DNA from: CAVXFB01 sp963760935
GTDB lineage: Bacteria; Planctomycetota; Planctomycetia; Pirellulales; Thermoguttaceae
DNA length: 64,000 nt
Assembly: GCA_963760935.1 (NCBI GenBank)
Contig: CAVXFB010000003.1
Coordinates: forward strand, 992,001 to 1,056,000
Direction: 5' to 3'
In this document: piece after piece, positions 27,575-36,571 of the stretch
Numbering within the stretch: the stretch's first letter is position 1
How the letters are laid out: every line of letters begins with the position of its first letter
The notes under the pieces: generated by a model
The model's input: the letters and a program-made list of their open reading frames with translations, nothing else
What the model was told of the DNA's origin: nothing
Database searches by the model: none
Position numbers and translations under genes: made by a program

Positions 27575-28657
27575 TCAGTTGGGGGACGGATTCCAAAAGG
27601 AGTCCCAGCAGGCCGGCTCGCTGAGATAGAGGGCTCGTAGGTGACAGACGGCATCGGCTCCCTGCTTGCCCCATCGCATGCCTCCCCCCTTGAGCCGATT
27701 GCCCACCACGGTCTTGCACGCCGACTCCACCGGGCCGGAACCGATCTGCCAGCCATTGCGAACGTAGCGTGGATAGTCCATCCGATGTTCGTGGTTGCGG
27801 AAGTATTGGACTGTGCAACGGTAGGTCTCCCGCGCTTCCGCCGAAGCCGAACTCGCGTCCAGCGTCTCCAGTCGGGCTCGCACCGCTGAGCCGCCCTCAC
27901 GCTTGAGTTGATGACACACCCCATCTGTCCAACTCTGCCGCGCCGTTTCGTCGCCAGGATAGATCGCTTTGGCCAGTTCGACCAAGTACTCCTTGGCATG
28001 CCAAAAATCCAAAATGCACTCAGCCTTGGGGAAGTATGTGCGGAAGAAATCCTCCAGCCCGACGCCGCCGTCGGAGATGGCAATTTGCTGCTCTGCCGCC
28101 GTCCAACCGACTTCCAAAGCTTCGCGATGGAGTTGGCGACCAAGCATCTGGAAGTCATAAAAACCCGATAAATACCGCACTTGCCGGGGTGGCGGCCGCG
28201 TCGAATCGTGCTCGCTGCGGGCGTTGTAGACCATCGCCACGTAGGCCATCTTTCCGTCCACACGCGTGCCGCCCGGCCCTTGTTGACGCACGCCGGTGGC
28301 GTCCGCGCTCACATAAGCGCAACGTTTTCCGTTGGCATCTTTCTGCCACGCCCACTCCTCTTGCGGTCCCAAGGATTCACCGGCTTGCAAACGTTTTGCC
28401 ACGCGCTCGCCCGCGGCTTCCGTGGTCCGCTGCGCCGTCGATTCGCTCAGTCGCAACGCCGCCATTTTCTTCAACACACGCTCCGCGCTTTCGCCAAAAC
28501 TGCCCAACACGCCGGCCATCGACGTAATCTCTTCGACGGCAGGACTCAGCGCGAGCCGTTTTAGTTGTAACACGTGCTCCCAGGGCTTATGGCCGGAGTG
28601 ACAAGAGGGGCAATGGTAATAGGCCGCTCGGACAAGGATCGGCCCCATCAAGGTCAT
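27575..28657 (-). CDS. ISKra4 family transposase, main (downstream) frame
   Basis: 360 residues holding most of the transposase, including the DDE-like positions (YVSADATGVRQQG, AISDGGVGLEDFF, CILDFWHAKEYL) and the C-terminal GSGPVESACKTVVGNRLKGGGMRW block typical of ISKra4. The frame is open upstream of the ATG at 28657 and encodes a CPNC zinc-finger pair (GSSIVCPNCGQDGRFVDW, then YHCPSC), so the natural protein is longer. It joins the upstream frame by a -1 shift at a run of seven A near 28737-28743. Confidence 0.88.
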   Translation of the reverse strand: MTLMGPILVRAAYYHCPSCHSGHKPWEHVLQLKRLALSPAVEEITSMAGVLGSFGESAERVLKKMAALRLSESTAQRTTEAAGERVAKRLQAGESLGPQEEWAWQKDANGKRCAYVSADATGVRQQGPGGTRVDGKMAYVAMVYNARSEHDSTRPPPRQVRYLSGFYDFQMLGRQLHREALEVGWTAAEQQIAISDGGVGLEDFFRTYFPKAECILDFWHAKEYLVELAKAIYPGDETARQSWTDGVCHQLKREGGSAVRARLETLDASSASAEARETYRCTVQYFRNHEHRMDYPRYVRNGWQIGSGPVESACKTVVGNRLKGGGMRWGKQGADAVCHLRALYLSEPACWDSFWNPSPN

Positions 28658-28968
28658 AATGTTTCGCGTCCGCCAGTCGACGAAACGTCCGTCCTGACCG
28701 CAGTTGGGACAGACGATGCTGCTGCCCTGGTACCCCTTTTTTTCCGGTCGTTGACCGTTGCCTCCAGGGCTTGTGCCCCCATCCGAAGGACCTTTTCGCG
28801 CAGCGCAAACTCCGTCTCGCCGAACAATTGGTCATCGCGGCGAGTAACCATAAACTCGGCCATTCGCCAGATCTCCTGCTCCATTGCTTTCAACATAACA
28901 TCATGCACCCGTTGAACTTCCTCTGATCTCTCCGGCATCATCCCGGCAATCTGATTGCGGCCTTCCAT
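28654..28968 (-). CDS. ISKra4 family transposase, N-terminal (upstream) frame
   Basis: 104 residues; the N-terminal part is transposase (QEIWRMAEFMVTRRDDQLFGETEFALREKVLRMGAQALE). After NDRKKRG the translation becomes meaningless because the frame is wrong by one base following AAAAAAAGGGG. A -1 ribosomal or transcriptional slip there would give RKKKGYQGSSIVCPNCG and a full-length transposase of about 460 residues. Alternatively one A has been lost and the element is inactive. An AAGGAG site precedes the ATG. Confidence 0.75.
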   Translation of the reverse strand: MEGRNQIAGMMPERSEEVQRVHDVMLKAMEQEIWRMAEFMVTRRDDQLFGETEFALREKVLRMGAQALEATVNDRKKRGTRAAASSVPTAVRTDVSSTGGRETL

Positions 28969-29253
28969 GACCTTCGCTCCTTAATTCGGCGGAAAATAGG
29001 CAAACCTCAGCCTGAAAGACGCTTACTACCGAATTTCCTACCAACAATCAAGATGCTCACACGATTTTTCCGGCAAACAGCTTGACGCGCAGAGAAAATT
29101 ATTCAAGAATGAAGGCTCAGAGATAAGGCTGAGCTATTGCGGTGGCAGCCGCGACGAACTGTTCGGATGCAGTTCAGGTGCGAGCGGGAGCCGCATCTCT
29201 GTTATTGCGGCATGAACTCCGCTTGTGTCCTAATAAATGAAAGGTGCTTGTCC

Positions 29254-29880
29254 ATGCTCATTCGTCGTGTTTCGGTGTGCGCGTCGGCCGTCTTGCTGAT
29301 CTTGGTGGCAGGCTGCTCCGGAGGTGCGCGTCGTTATAGCGTTCCATCAATTAGTGCGTCAGGGTCGGCATCCAAGGCAATGGCCGAATTCGATACGAAC
29401 CAAGACGGAGTCATCAAGGGCGACGAGTTGAATAAGTGCCCGTCGCTGAAAGCGGCTTTGACGGATATCGACAAGGACGGCGACGGCGGAATCTCGGCCG
29501 AAGAGATCAGCGACCGCATCAAGCAATGGCAGGAAACGAAGCAAGCCCGGACGGGCGTCACAGTCTCTGTTTATCGCAACGGCAGACCGTTGGCCGACGC
29601 CGACGTAAAGTTTGTCCCCGAGAATTTTCTTGGTGGTGCTTTAGTGACTGGCACTGGCAAGACTGGGAAAGGGGGTCAAGCGACTATCAGTGTGCCGCGC
29701 AGCACTCCCGGTGAACTGCCGGGCATCGATCCGGGGTTCTACCGCGTGGAGATTACGAAGGAAGGCGATAAAATCCCGGCGAAGTACAACACGGAAACGA
29801 CCTTGGGGGCGGAAGTCTCGATCGTCGCTACTTGGGCTCAACCAAGGGGACCCGGGCTGAAGTTTAAGCTGAAATACTAA
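29254..29880 (+). CDS. EF-hand lipoprotein associated with DUF1559
   Basis: 208 residues. Lipoprotein signal with lipobox LVAGC; two EF-hand-type loops (DTNQDGVIKGDE and DIDKDGDGGISAEE); then a C-terminal beta domain resembling transthyretin/carboxypeptidase regulatory folds (VSVYRNGRPLADADVKFVPE, GKTGKGGQATISV, PGFYRVEITKEGDKIPAKYN). Planctomycete DUF1559 genes often have such a lipoprotein neighbour; here the DUF1559 gene follows by 190 bases. Role unknown. The ATG at 29254 is chosen because it starts the lipoprotein signal. Confidence 0.85.
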   Translation: MLIRRVSVCASAVLLILVAGCSGGARRYSVPSISASGSASKAMAEFDTNQDGVIKGDELNKCPSLKAALTDIDKDGDGGISAEEISDRIKQWQETKQARTGVTVSVYRNGRPLADADVKFVPENFLGGALVTGTGKTGKGGQATISVPRSTPGELPGIDPGFYRVEITKEGDKIPAKYNTETTLGAEVSIVATWAQPRGPGLKFKLKY

Positions 29881-30070
29881 GGTGTACTGTAATTAAGCGA
29901 TTGGCGGCGATGGGCCAGACGATGGCGACCGCCGGAGTAATTGGGCGTTGCCGAACAGTACTTAGGCGTTGCCGAACAGCCATTGGGTTTGACGGGCTGC
30001 CGGCTTTACTAAGTGGGAGTTGACTTGTTGTTAGCAGTCATACCATCCGTTCTCTATTAGGAGTCATCAC

Positions 30071-31234
30071 ATGCGAGTCAGAACTAGGAAGCGGGCATTC
30101 ACGTTAGTCGAGCTGTTGGTGGTAATCACCATCATCGGCATCCTTATCGCACTGCTGCTGCCGGCAGTGCAAGCGGCGCGTGAAGCGGCACGCCGAATGC
30201 AATGCACCAACAATCTCAAGCAGTTAGGGCTGGGCTGGATGAACCACGAAAGCGCTTACGGCTTTTTGCCGTCGGGCGGCCTCGGCTACAGAACCGTAGA
30301 AATTGCCGACCTCGGCGTCGGAAGGCTACAAATGGGCGGCTGGACGTACCAGATCTTGCCGTTCATTGAAATGAACACCTTGTTCATGCTCGGCTCCGAC
30401 GGAAAGAACCTTGACTACCTCGCGGCTAACGGGCCGACGACGACAATGACTAATGGCAGCATAGAGCGCGCTAGAACGCCCCTTGCCACCTTTACGTGTC
30501 CGACGCGCCGCCCCACGAACCTTACACCCGCGAAGAATGGTTCCTGGACGGCTGATAATGGCGCTGGCGGCCAGACGCCGGCGTATAAACAAGTCACGCA
30601 TAGTGACTACGCGTCCTGCGGTGGCGACGTCGCCTTTGCGGCTAAAGACCCATACAGCCCGCCACCCCTCGGTCCTTGGGGCCCTGACGCGAAGTGGTCC
30701 GAATTGAAGGCCTATCGAGACGGAACCACACCCTGGCCCGACGTCGTCAATAGATACTCTCTTATCTGGACAGGCGTTTCCTTCTGGCACAGTGCGATTA
30801 CAATGGCGCAAATCAGGGACGGCACCAGCAACACCTTCATGGTGGGAGAGAAGTACGTCAACGCCGATCATTACAACGATTGCTTGGACGGCGGCGACTA
30901 CGAGCCAATCTTCATGGGGGAAGATGATGATCGCATCCGCACTACGTGGTATGCGCATGGCAGCGATAAGGATGGTGATGCCACCGTGGGCGTCAGCGGT
31001 CCCTGGACGGGAGATTGGACCGATGAGACTCCCACGGCCGACGCGGTCGGTCCGCGGCAGGACACCAACTGGCAAGACCCCCGTTGCAGCATCTTCGGCA
31101 GCGCACACTCCAATGGCTTCAACATGTGCATGTGCGATGGCTCGGTCCATATGATTAACTACACGATCGATCTGCCGACTTACCGCAGGCTCGGTAATCG
31201 CTCGGACGGTCTGTCGGCCACTCTGCCGCAATAG
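30071..31234 (+). CDS. DUF1559 domain prepilin-type protein
   Basis: 387 residues. RAFTLVELLVVITIIGILIA at residues 9-28, then LLPAVQAAREAARRMQCTNNLKQLGLG; internal GTSNTFMVGEKYVN; C-terminal AHSNGFNMCMCDGSVHMI with the His-x9-Asp-Gly signature. Preceded by the EF-hand lipoprotein and followed by a strong terminator at 31261-31293, so the two probably form one transcription unit. Confidence 0.93.
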   Translation: MRVRTRKRAFTLVELLVVITIIGILIALLLPAVQAAREAARRMQCTNNLKQLGLGWMNHESAYGFLPSGGLGYRTVEIADLGVGRLQMGGWTYQILPFIEMNTLFMLGSDGKNLDYLAANGPTTTMTNGSIERARTPLATFTCPTRRPTNLTPAKNGSWTADNGAGGQTPAYKQVTHSDYASCGGDVAFAAKDPYSPPPLGPWGPDAKWSELKAYRDGTTPWPDVVNRYSLIWTGVSFWHSAITMAQIRDGTSNTFMVGEKYVNADHYNDCLDGGDYEPIFMGEDDDRIRTTWYAHGSDKDGDATVGVSGPWTGDWTDETPTADAVGPRQDTNWQDPRCSIFGSAHSNGFNMCMCDGSVHMINYTIDLPTYRRLGNRSDGLSATLPQ

Positions 31235-31260
31235 TCTGGCCGACATAGTGCAACACTTGT

Positions 31261-31293
31261 GGGGCGAAAGTCGAAAGACTTTCGCCCCTTTTT
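31261..31293 (+). terminator. Rho-independent terminator
   Basis: Perfect 12-bp stem GGGGCGAAAGTC / GACTTTCGCCCC around a GAAA loop, followed by TTTTT. It lies 27 bases past the DUF1559 stop. Confidence 0.95.
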
Positions 31294-31458
31294 CTGCGCA
31301 CCGTCGAAACGGGTCGACGCCAGCCCCGGGCGCATTGGCCGTTGGCTCGCCTGCCATTGCGCTAGAGGCGTAGGATCGGGGCATTCCCCTATCTGGCCCG
31401 GCCCGCTAGACTTAAGGGGCTCATAGCGTGCGAGCTTTTCCCACTTCGAGGTGACGGA

Positions 31459-32745
31459 ATGAAGAACGTAGTGACACTGGTGCTCGGCGGCGGACAGGGG
31501 ACCCGCTTGTATCCTCTCACCAAGTACCGGTCCAAGCCGGCAGTGCCGGTGGCGGGCAAGTACCGCCTGATCGACATTCCCCTGTCGAACTGCATCAATA
31601 GTGGGCTGAACCGCTGCTATGTGCTGACCCAGTTCAATTCGGTGAGCCTGCACCGCCATATCCGCGCCACGTATACGTTCGATCCGTTCGATGGGGGCTT
31701 TGTCGAGGTCTTGGCTGCCCAACAGACGTTGGACAACGCGAATTGGTACCAGGGAACGGCCGACGCCGTGCGGCAGAATCTCCGCTATGTCGAGCAGCCC
31801 GGCGTGGAGTACGTGCTGGTACTTTCGGGCGACCAACTGTACCGGATGAACTACCAGGACATGATCGTCTCGCACATCCAGAGCGGCGCCGACGTCACGA
31901 TCGGCGCGGTGCCGGTGCACGGTCACGCGGCGGCCGGCTTCGGCATCATGCGGCTCGATGATACTGGGCGCGTGATGGGCTTTCTGGAAAAACCGAAGAC
32001 GGAGCCGGAACTCGAGCACATTCGCACAGACCCCAACTGGATCGATAGCCGTGGGGTGGCCAGTCACGGCCGCGACTGCCTGGCAAACATGGGCATCTAT
32101 CTATTCAATCGCAATGCCCTGGTCGACGTGCTGCGCAAGACCGACTATCGCGACTTTGGCAAGGAGGTGTTTCCGGCGTCGATTCGGGCCCGCCATGTAC
32201 AGGTCCACCTGTTCGACGGCTATTGGGAGGACATCGGCACGATCAAATCCTTTTACCAGGCCAACCTCGAGTTGACGAGTGCAACCTCGCCGTTCGATCT
32301 GACGTCGGCCGAGGCGCCGATCTACTCTCGTGCCCGGTTTCTGCCCCCGACGCGATTCGAGGGCGCTACGGTCCATAATAGTTTAGTGACCGAAGGCTCG
32401 ATGATTGAACCGGGGGCCGTGATCGAAAACAGCGTCGTCGGCCTGCGCTGCCGCATTGGCCGCGACGTCGTCATTCGCAACACGGTGATTATGGGGGCGG
32501 ATTTCTACGAGACGCCCGATACGATCGCGGCACACCACAGCAACGGCGAGCCGCCGCTGGGCATCGGCGCGGGAACGCACATCGAAGGGGCAATTATCGA
32601 CAAAAACTGCCACATCGGCCGCAACGTGCGAATCATCAATGAGAAGGGGGTTGACCAGACTGAGGAAACCCCGTTCGGCATGATTCGCGACGGGATCGTG
32701 GTGACAGCCAAGGGAACATCGCTGCCCGATGGCTGGCGGCTATAG
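31459..32745 (+). CDS. glgC: Glucose-1-phosphate adenylyltransferase (ADP-glucose pyrophosphorylase)
   Basis: Makes ADP-glucose from glucose-1-phosphate and ATP, the committed step of glycogen synthesis (cytosolic). 428 residues, normal length. Nucleotidyltransferase core LVLGGGQGTRLYPLTKYRSKPAVP, RLIDIPLSNCINSG, ANWYQGTADAVRQNL, VLVLSGDQLYRMNY and FLEKPK; the C-terminal left-handed beta-helix begins near VHNSLVTEGSMIEPGAVIENSVVG. No other glycogen gene is adjacent. Confidence 0.96.
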   Translation: MKNVVTLVLGGGQGTRLYPLTKYRSKPAVPVAGKYRLIDIPLSNCINSGLNRCYVLTQFNSVSLHRHIRATYTFDPFDGGFVEVLAAQQTLDNANWYQGTADAVRQNLRYVEQPGVEYVLVLSGDQLYRMNYQDMIVSHIQSGADVTIGAVPVHGHAAAGFGIMRLDDTGRVMGFLEKPKTEPELEHIRTDPNWIDSRGVASHGRDCLANMGIYLFNRNALVDVLRKTDYRDFGKEVFPASIRARHVQVHLFDGYWEDIGTIKSFYQANLELTSATSPFDLTSAEAPIYSRARFLPPTRFEGATVHNSLVTEGSMIEPGAVIENSVVGLRCRIGRDVVIRNTVIMGADFYETPDTIAAHHSNGEPPLGIGAGTHIEGAIIDKNCHIGRNVRIINEKGVDQTEETPFGMIRDGIVVTAKGTSLPDGWRL

Positions 32746-32866
32746 GTTGCTAATGCGTGCCGCACGAACGTGTAGCGTTACTTGCGGCATGATTCCGCGG
32801 TTCCGAAAGCGATCTGGACGCTACACGACACGAGATGCGTTCTAAACTATGTGAAAGGAGCCAATT

Positions 32867-33652
32867 ATGTCAAAAGTTGCACGTTACGTGGCGGTCGCCG
32901 TGGCGGCCTTTCTGCTGGGTGGAATGGCGTTCCGCCTTGCCGCCGACGGGATGTCGGCCGGTGTCAAGCAAGACTCGAAGCCGGCAGCAGTTCGCGAATT
33001 CGCCGTCGACGGGATGATGTGCCAGGGCTGCGTCGACTCGATCACGTCGGCGCTGAAAGCGGTTCCGGGCGTCACGTCGGCCGAAGTGTCGCTGGCAGAC
33101 AAGAAGGCCGTCGTGTCGGGCGATCCGGCGCAGGCGGCGTCGGAGAAAATCGTGGCGGCCATCGAGGCAGCGGGTTACAAGGCCCAGTTGGTCTCGAAAA
33201 AGAAAGGGGACAGTCCCCTTTTGCCGGAACGGCCCGGAGGGTGCTGCGCACAAATGGGGACTGTCCCCTTTTCCTCCAACGATGCAGCAATCAAGCCGAC
33301 GATCCTGGTCAACATCACGCGGGGCAAGAACGATCTGCACGCCGTCTCGATGGCCCTTGGGCTCGCACGATCGGCCATTAAGAGCGGACGGCAAGCGGTC
33401 GTCTTTCTTAACGTCGAGGCCCCGATCTTTGCCACAAAGGACCTGAGCGACGACGTCAAGTTTGGCGACTTCCCGCCGATTAAGCAGATGCTGGCCGATT
33501 TCGTGGCCGCCGGCGGCCGGGTGCTGGTCTGCGGCCACTGTGCCCATGTCGTCAAGGTGGGCCCGCAGGATCTAATCAGCGGCGCCAAGACGGTCGCCCA
33601 AGACGAGCTGTTGGCGGCGACTCCACCGGGGACGGTGGTGTTTTCATACTGA
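32867..33652 (+). CDS. Membrane-anchored HMA-DsrE fusion protein with an in-frame palindromic element
   Basis: 261 residues. An N-terminal membrane segment (VAVAVAAFLLGGMAFRLA), then a heavy-metal-associated domain with the CxxC site GMMCQGCVDSITSAL, a linker, and a C-terminal DsrE/DsrF-like domain (TILVNITRGKNDLHAVSMALGLARSAIKSG, VLVCGHCAH). The linker is made by the 75-bp palindromic element (KKGDSPLLPERPGG onward). HMA domains bind soft metals and DsrE folds often handle sulfur relay, so a metal- or sulfur-handling envelope protein is plausible; this is inference. An AAAGGAG ribosome site precedes the ATG. Confidence 0.85.
   Translation: MSKVARYVAVAVAAFLLGGMAFRLAADGMSAGVKQDSKPAAVREFAVDGMMCQGCVDSITSALKAVPGVTSAEVSLADKKAVVSGDPAQAASEKIVAAIEAAGYKAQLVSKKKGDSPLLPERPGGCCAQMGTVPFSSNDAAIKPTILVNITRGKNDLHAVSMALGLARSAIKSGRQAVVFLNVEAPIFATKDLSDDVKFGDFPPIKQMLADFVAAGGRVLVCGHCAHVVKVGPQDLISGAKTVAQDELLAATPPGTVVFSY
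33200..33273. repeat. 75-bp palindromic element inserted in frame (copy 2)
   Basis: Arms GGGGACAGTCCCC (33206-33218) and GGGGACTGTCCCC (33256-33268) with the same middle as copy 1 (GCCGGAACGGCCCGGAGGG). About 95% identical to 2935-3009 by eye and in the same reading frame relative to the host gene. Confidence 0.9.
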
Positions 33653-33735
33653 ACTCGCGCCAGTTGATCCCTAAAATACCCCGACCGAGCTGAAATGGCG
33701 GGTACCACGGTCGGCTTGTCCAACCGTGTTTTCCT

Positions 33736-33761
33736 GCACTGCTGCGACAAGCCAGCAGTGC
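33736..33761. repeat. Short perfect hairpin repeat
   Basis: GCACTGCTG (33736-33744) pairs with CAGCAGTGC (33753-33761), loop CGACAAGC. It lies between two convergent genes and may terminate either transcript; no T tract is present. Confidence 0.5.
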
Positions 33762-33781
33762 CGCCCAGCGTGCTGCGTTCC

Positions 33782-36010
33782 TTAGAGTTTTCCAGCGTGA
33801 AAGGGCGTCTTCGCTTCGTATAACAGAATCCTGGCCCTGATCGACTCAGCCAACGCAGGATTGTGTTGTTCGGCGGCCATGTTGCGGGCCTGTCGCGCCG
33901 TTGACAGTGCGTCGGAAAACTGTCCCGCCTCGGCATAGGCAGCGGCCAACGTATCGAGAATGGCGGGCTGCCGGCCGCCCGAGAGTTCGACGGCGTGCCG
34001 GGCCAACGCCACCGCCTCGCGGCCATCGCGGACACTTGCATCATTAGCGGTAGCTAACATCCAAGCCAATTGGTTGACGAGCTCAGCGCGATCCGGTTGC
34101 AGGCGAGCCGCCTGGCGCCACTCGCTAATTGTCTCGGCCGTCTTGCCCTTCTGGAGCAATGCCGTGCCGAGGTTGTAGTGCGCTTCCGCATAATCCGGAT
34201 CGATCTTCGTGGCCAAGCGAAAATGGTCGATGGCGGCGTCCAATTCGCCGCGCCGGGCCAAGACTGTGCCCCAGTTATTTTGACTTTCAACGTGGCCAGG
34301 ATCAACCTGCAAGGCCTTCTGATAGCAGGCGATCGCGGCGTTCAGGTCTCCGCGCTTTGCTAGCGCCATGCCCAAGTTATAATGCCCCTGCGCCAACTCT
34401 GGCCGGATAGCTATGGCCGCCCGATACTCGGCAATGGCGGCGTCAACGTCGCCGTGTCGCAGCAGCGCGTTGCCCAAGGCGTTATGGGCGTCAGCAAATT
34501 CCGGGTTGTTGTGCAACGCTTCGCGGAAGTATGCAATGGCGGCATCAAAGTCGCCCCGTTCCAACATGGCATTGCCTAAATTTGCGAGTGCGTTGGCGTA
34601 GCCGGGCTTTCCCAGCAGCGCCATCTTATAGTGCTCGATGGCTGCATCCCACTTGCCCTGCTCGGCCAGCGCCATGCCGAGACTATTATTAGCCTCGGGC
34701 AGAGTAGGATAGGCAGCGATCGCTTCTTCCCAAAGGGCGAAAGCCCTATCGGTATGTCCGTGCTCCTTCAGGTAATTGCCAAAATTAGTAAGCGCCAGCG
34801 GATTATGTGACGTACAGGCGAGCGTTCGCGTCCACAGCGTCTCGCTATCGCGCCAATAGGACGTCTGCTGCCAGGCACAGGCGGTCAACACCATCAATGC
34901 TAGTGCTGACGCGACGCCGCACAACACGCGACGATCGGGCCACGACACGACAGCCTGGGCCGCACCCCAAACGAGCGCCACGAGAAGGCCAATGCCAGGC
35001 AAGTAGGTGTAGCGGTCGGCCATCGCATGCGCTCCCACCTGCACCAAACCGATCACCGGCACGAGCATTCCCACATACCAGAACCAACCGACGAACCAAT
35101 ACGGGAAGCGCCGCCGCCATACCACGGCGCCCAGTGTTATGGCGGCCAAAACCACTGTCGCGACAATGGCTTTCCAGGCCGGAATGCCGTCGCCTGGGTG
35201 CGGATAGAATGCGGCCAATCCCACGGGATAGACGAGTTGGCCCACATAGGTTGCATACGCCACCAGTGCATTGGCTATGCGCGATGCGGGTCCAATAACT
35301 TCCAGCGACGCGGCGGCCGTCCTCTGAGCGATCGAAGTCACCACACAGGAGGCAACGCTTAGCGCAAACAGCGGCAATTTTTCCACGACCAAACGCCACC
35401 GGGGCCTCGTGTCCCACCGCCCAAGCGGCCAGTAATCCAACAGCAATAACACACATGGAAGCGTGACGATCATCGGTTTGGCCATTAAACCCAGCGCGAA
35501 CAGTAGCACCACGGCCAGATAGCGAACCAGCGAAAACGGGCGACGCGTATAGCCGAGATACGCCGCCAGCGTAAGCATGAAGAACAGCGCACTCAGCACG
35601 TCCTTTCGTTCCGATATCCAGGCCACCGACTCCACCCGCAAGGGATGAATGGCAAACACGGCCGCGACAACTGCGCTGGGCCACAGCCGATCGGTCATTC
35701 GCCATAGAACCAGGAACAGCAGGATCACCACCGCCACGTGCAGCATCACATTGGCTGCGTGGTGCCCGCCGGGATAATCAAGCCCGTAGAGTTGCCAATC
35801 CAGCATGTGCGAGAGCCACGTGAGCGGATGCCAGTTGTGGGCGTCGAGACTGGTAAAGGCCCAGCGAAGGGCCGACGAACTCAGGCCTTGGCGGACGTGC
35901 TGGTTTTCCAACACGTACATCTGATCGTCAAAATTGACGAACTGAAAGTACGCTGTCTGCGCAAAGACAACGATCACCAACAGCAGAAGAACAACACATA
36001 CACCCAACAC
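33782..36010 (-). CDS. Polytopic membrane protein with C-terminal TPR repeats
   Basis: 742 residues. About ten transmembrane helices with the conserved FVNFDDQMYVLENQHVRQGL and HNWHPLTWLSHMLD segments near the N-terminus, as in glycosyltransferase-like/TPR proteins (GT-C-related). From about residue 410 there are seven or so tetratricopeptide repeats (NSLGMALAEQGKWDAAIEHYK, NLGNAMLERGDFDAAIAYFREAL and others). Function not established; protein glycosylation or scaffolding is possible. The GTG at 36010 is not the natural start: a lysine-rich N-terminus from an ATG at 36174 joins this frame if one base is gained or lost in the GC run near 36105-36113. Confidence 0.85.
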   Translation of the reverse strand: MLGVCVVLLLLVIVVFAQTAYFQFVNFDDQMYVLENQHVRQGLSSSALRWAFTSLDAHNWHPLTWLSHMLDWQLYGLDYPGGHHAANVMLHVAVVILLFLVLWRMTDRLWPSAVVAAVFAIHPLRVESVAWISERKDVLSALFFMLTLAAYLGYTRRPFSLVRYLAVVLLFALGLMAKPMIVTLPCVLLLLDYWPLGRWDTRPRWRLVVEKLPLFALSVASCVVTSIAQRTAAASLEVIGPASRIANALVAYATYVGQLVYPVGLAAFYPHPGDGIPAWKAIVATVVLAAITLGAVVWRRRFPYWFVGWFWYVGMLVPVIGLVQVGAHAMADRYTYLPGIGLLVALVWGAAQAVVSWPDRRVLCGVASALALMVLTACAWQQTSYWRDSETLWTRTLACTSHNPLALTNFGNYLKEHGHTDRAFALWEEAIAAYPTLPEANNSLGMALAEQGKWDAAIEHYKMALLGKPGYANALANLGNAMLERGDFDAAIAYFREALHNNPEFADAHNALGNALLRHGDVDAAIAEYRAAIAIRPELAQGHYNLGMALAKRGDLNAAIACYQKALQVDPGHVESQNNWGTVLARRGELDAAIDHFRLATKIDPDYAEAHYNLGTALLQKGKTAETISEWRQAARLQPDRAELVNQLAWMLATANDASVRDGREAVALARHAVELSGGRQPAILDTLAAAYAEAGQFSDALSTARQARNMAAEQHNPALAESIRARILLYEAKTPFHAGKL

Positions 36011-36264
36011 GGCAGCAGGCCGCCAGGGAGCACGCTTGATCGCATCGGGCTGTTGGCTCGCTTGCCCCAGACCGCCCGACAGATTCCCCGACTTGGACTG
36101 CTTGCGCGCGCCCGCGTTCCGACGTCCTGATCGGACTTAGCTCGGGCGCGATTCTTCTTCAGTCTACGGTCCATTGGTCACGCGTGTTAGGAATAATGCA
36201 CTGAGCGGTAAAGTTTGCGGTCAAGATAGGGGAGATACGGAACTGCTTGAAGACCACGAAGTAC

Positions 36265-36377
36265 GTCACGCAAAGGCGCGAAGACGCAAAGACGAAAAAG
36301 AACGCGAGTTCGGCCCGCCCGCCGGTGACCTACTTCTTATCAGCAGGCCCCTTCGCGCCTTGGCGACTTTGCGTGAC
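36265..36377. repeat. Inverted repeat of the GTCACGCAAAGGCGCGAAG type
   Basis: GTCACGCAAAGGCGCGAAG (36265-36283) reappears inverted at 36351-36377 with an 8-base insertion. The 36175-36480 gap otherwise holds no gene. It resembles dispersed non-coding repeats common in planctomycete genomes. Confidence 0.65.
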
Positions 36378-36488
36378 TATTTCTGCTTGCTCCATTGAAA
36401 GACCGCCAAAATCCGCTACTGCACGCTTCGCGTCGGGCGGAGTTACTCCATGATAATGGGCCGTACAGGCCCTTGCAAAGACGAGAAC

Positions 36489-36533
36489 AAAAAAAGGGAT
36501 GGTGGACCGACCGAACGTCGTATCCACCATCCC
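36489..36533 (-). terminator. Rho-independent terminator of the first LamG gene
   Basis: Perfect 11-bp stem GGGATGGTGGA (36496-36506) with TCCACCATCCC (36523-36533), followed on the minus strand by seven T (36489-36495). It lies 38 bases past the stop. Confidence 0.93.
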
Positions 36534-36571
36534 GTGATCGCACTGTGCGATTTACTTGCGATTATTCGCGA

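Larger units (their letters stand above)
27548..29063 (-). mobile_element. ISKra4-type insertion sequence, complete with ends and target duplication
   Basis: 1516 bp. Terminal inverted repeats begin CGTGTGAGC (27548-27556) and end GCTCACACG (29055-29063), with further imperfect matches inward. The flanking 7-bp direct repeat ATTTTTC (27541-27547 and 29064-29070) is a target duplication. It encodes a transposase in two overlapping minus-strand frames. Removing one repeat copy with the element gives an uninterrupted target GGCGATTTTTCCGGC. Confidence 0.88.
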
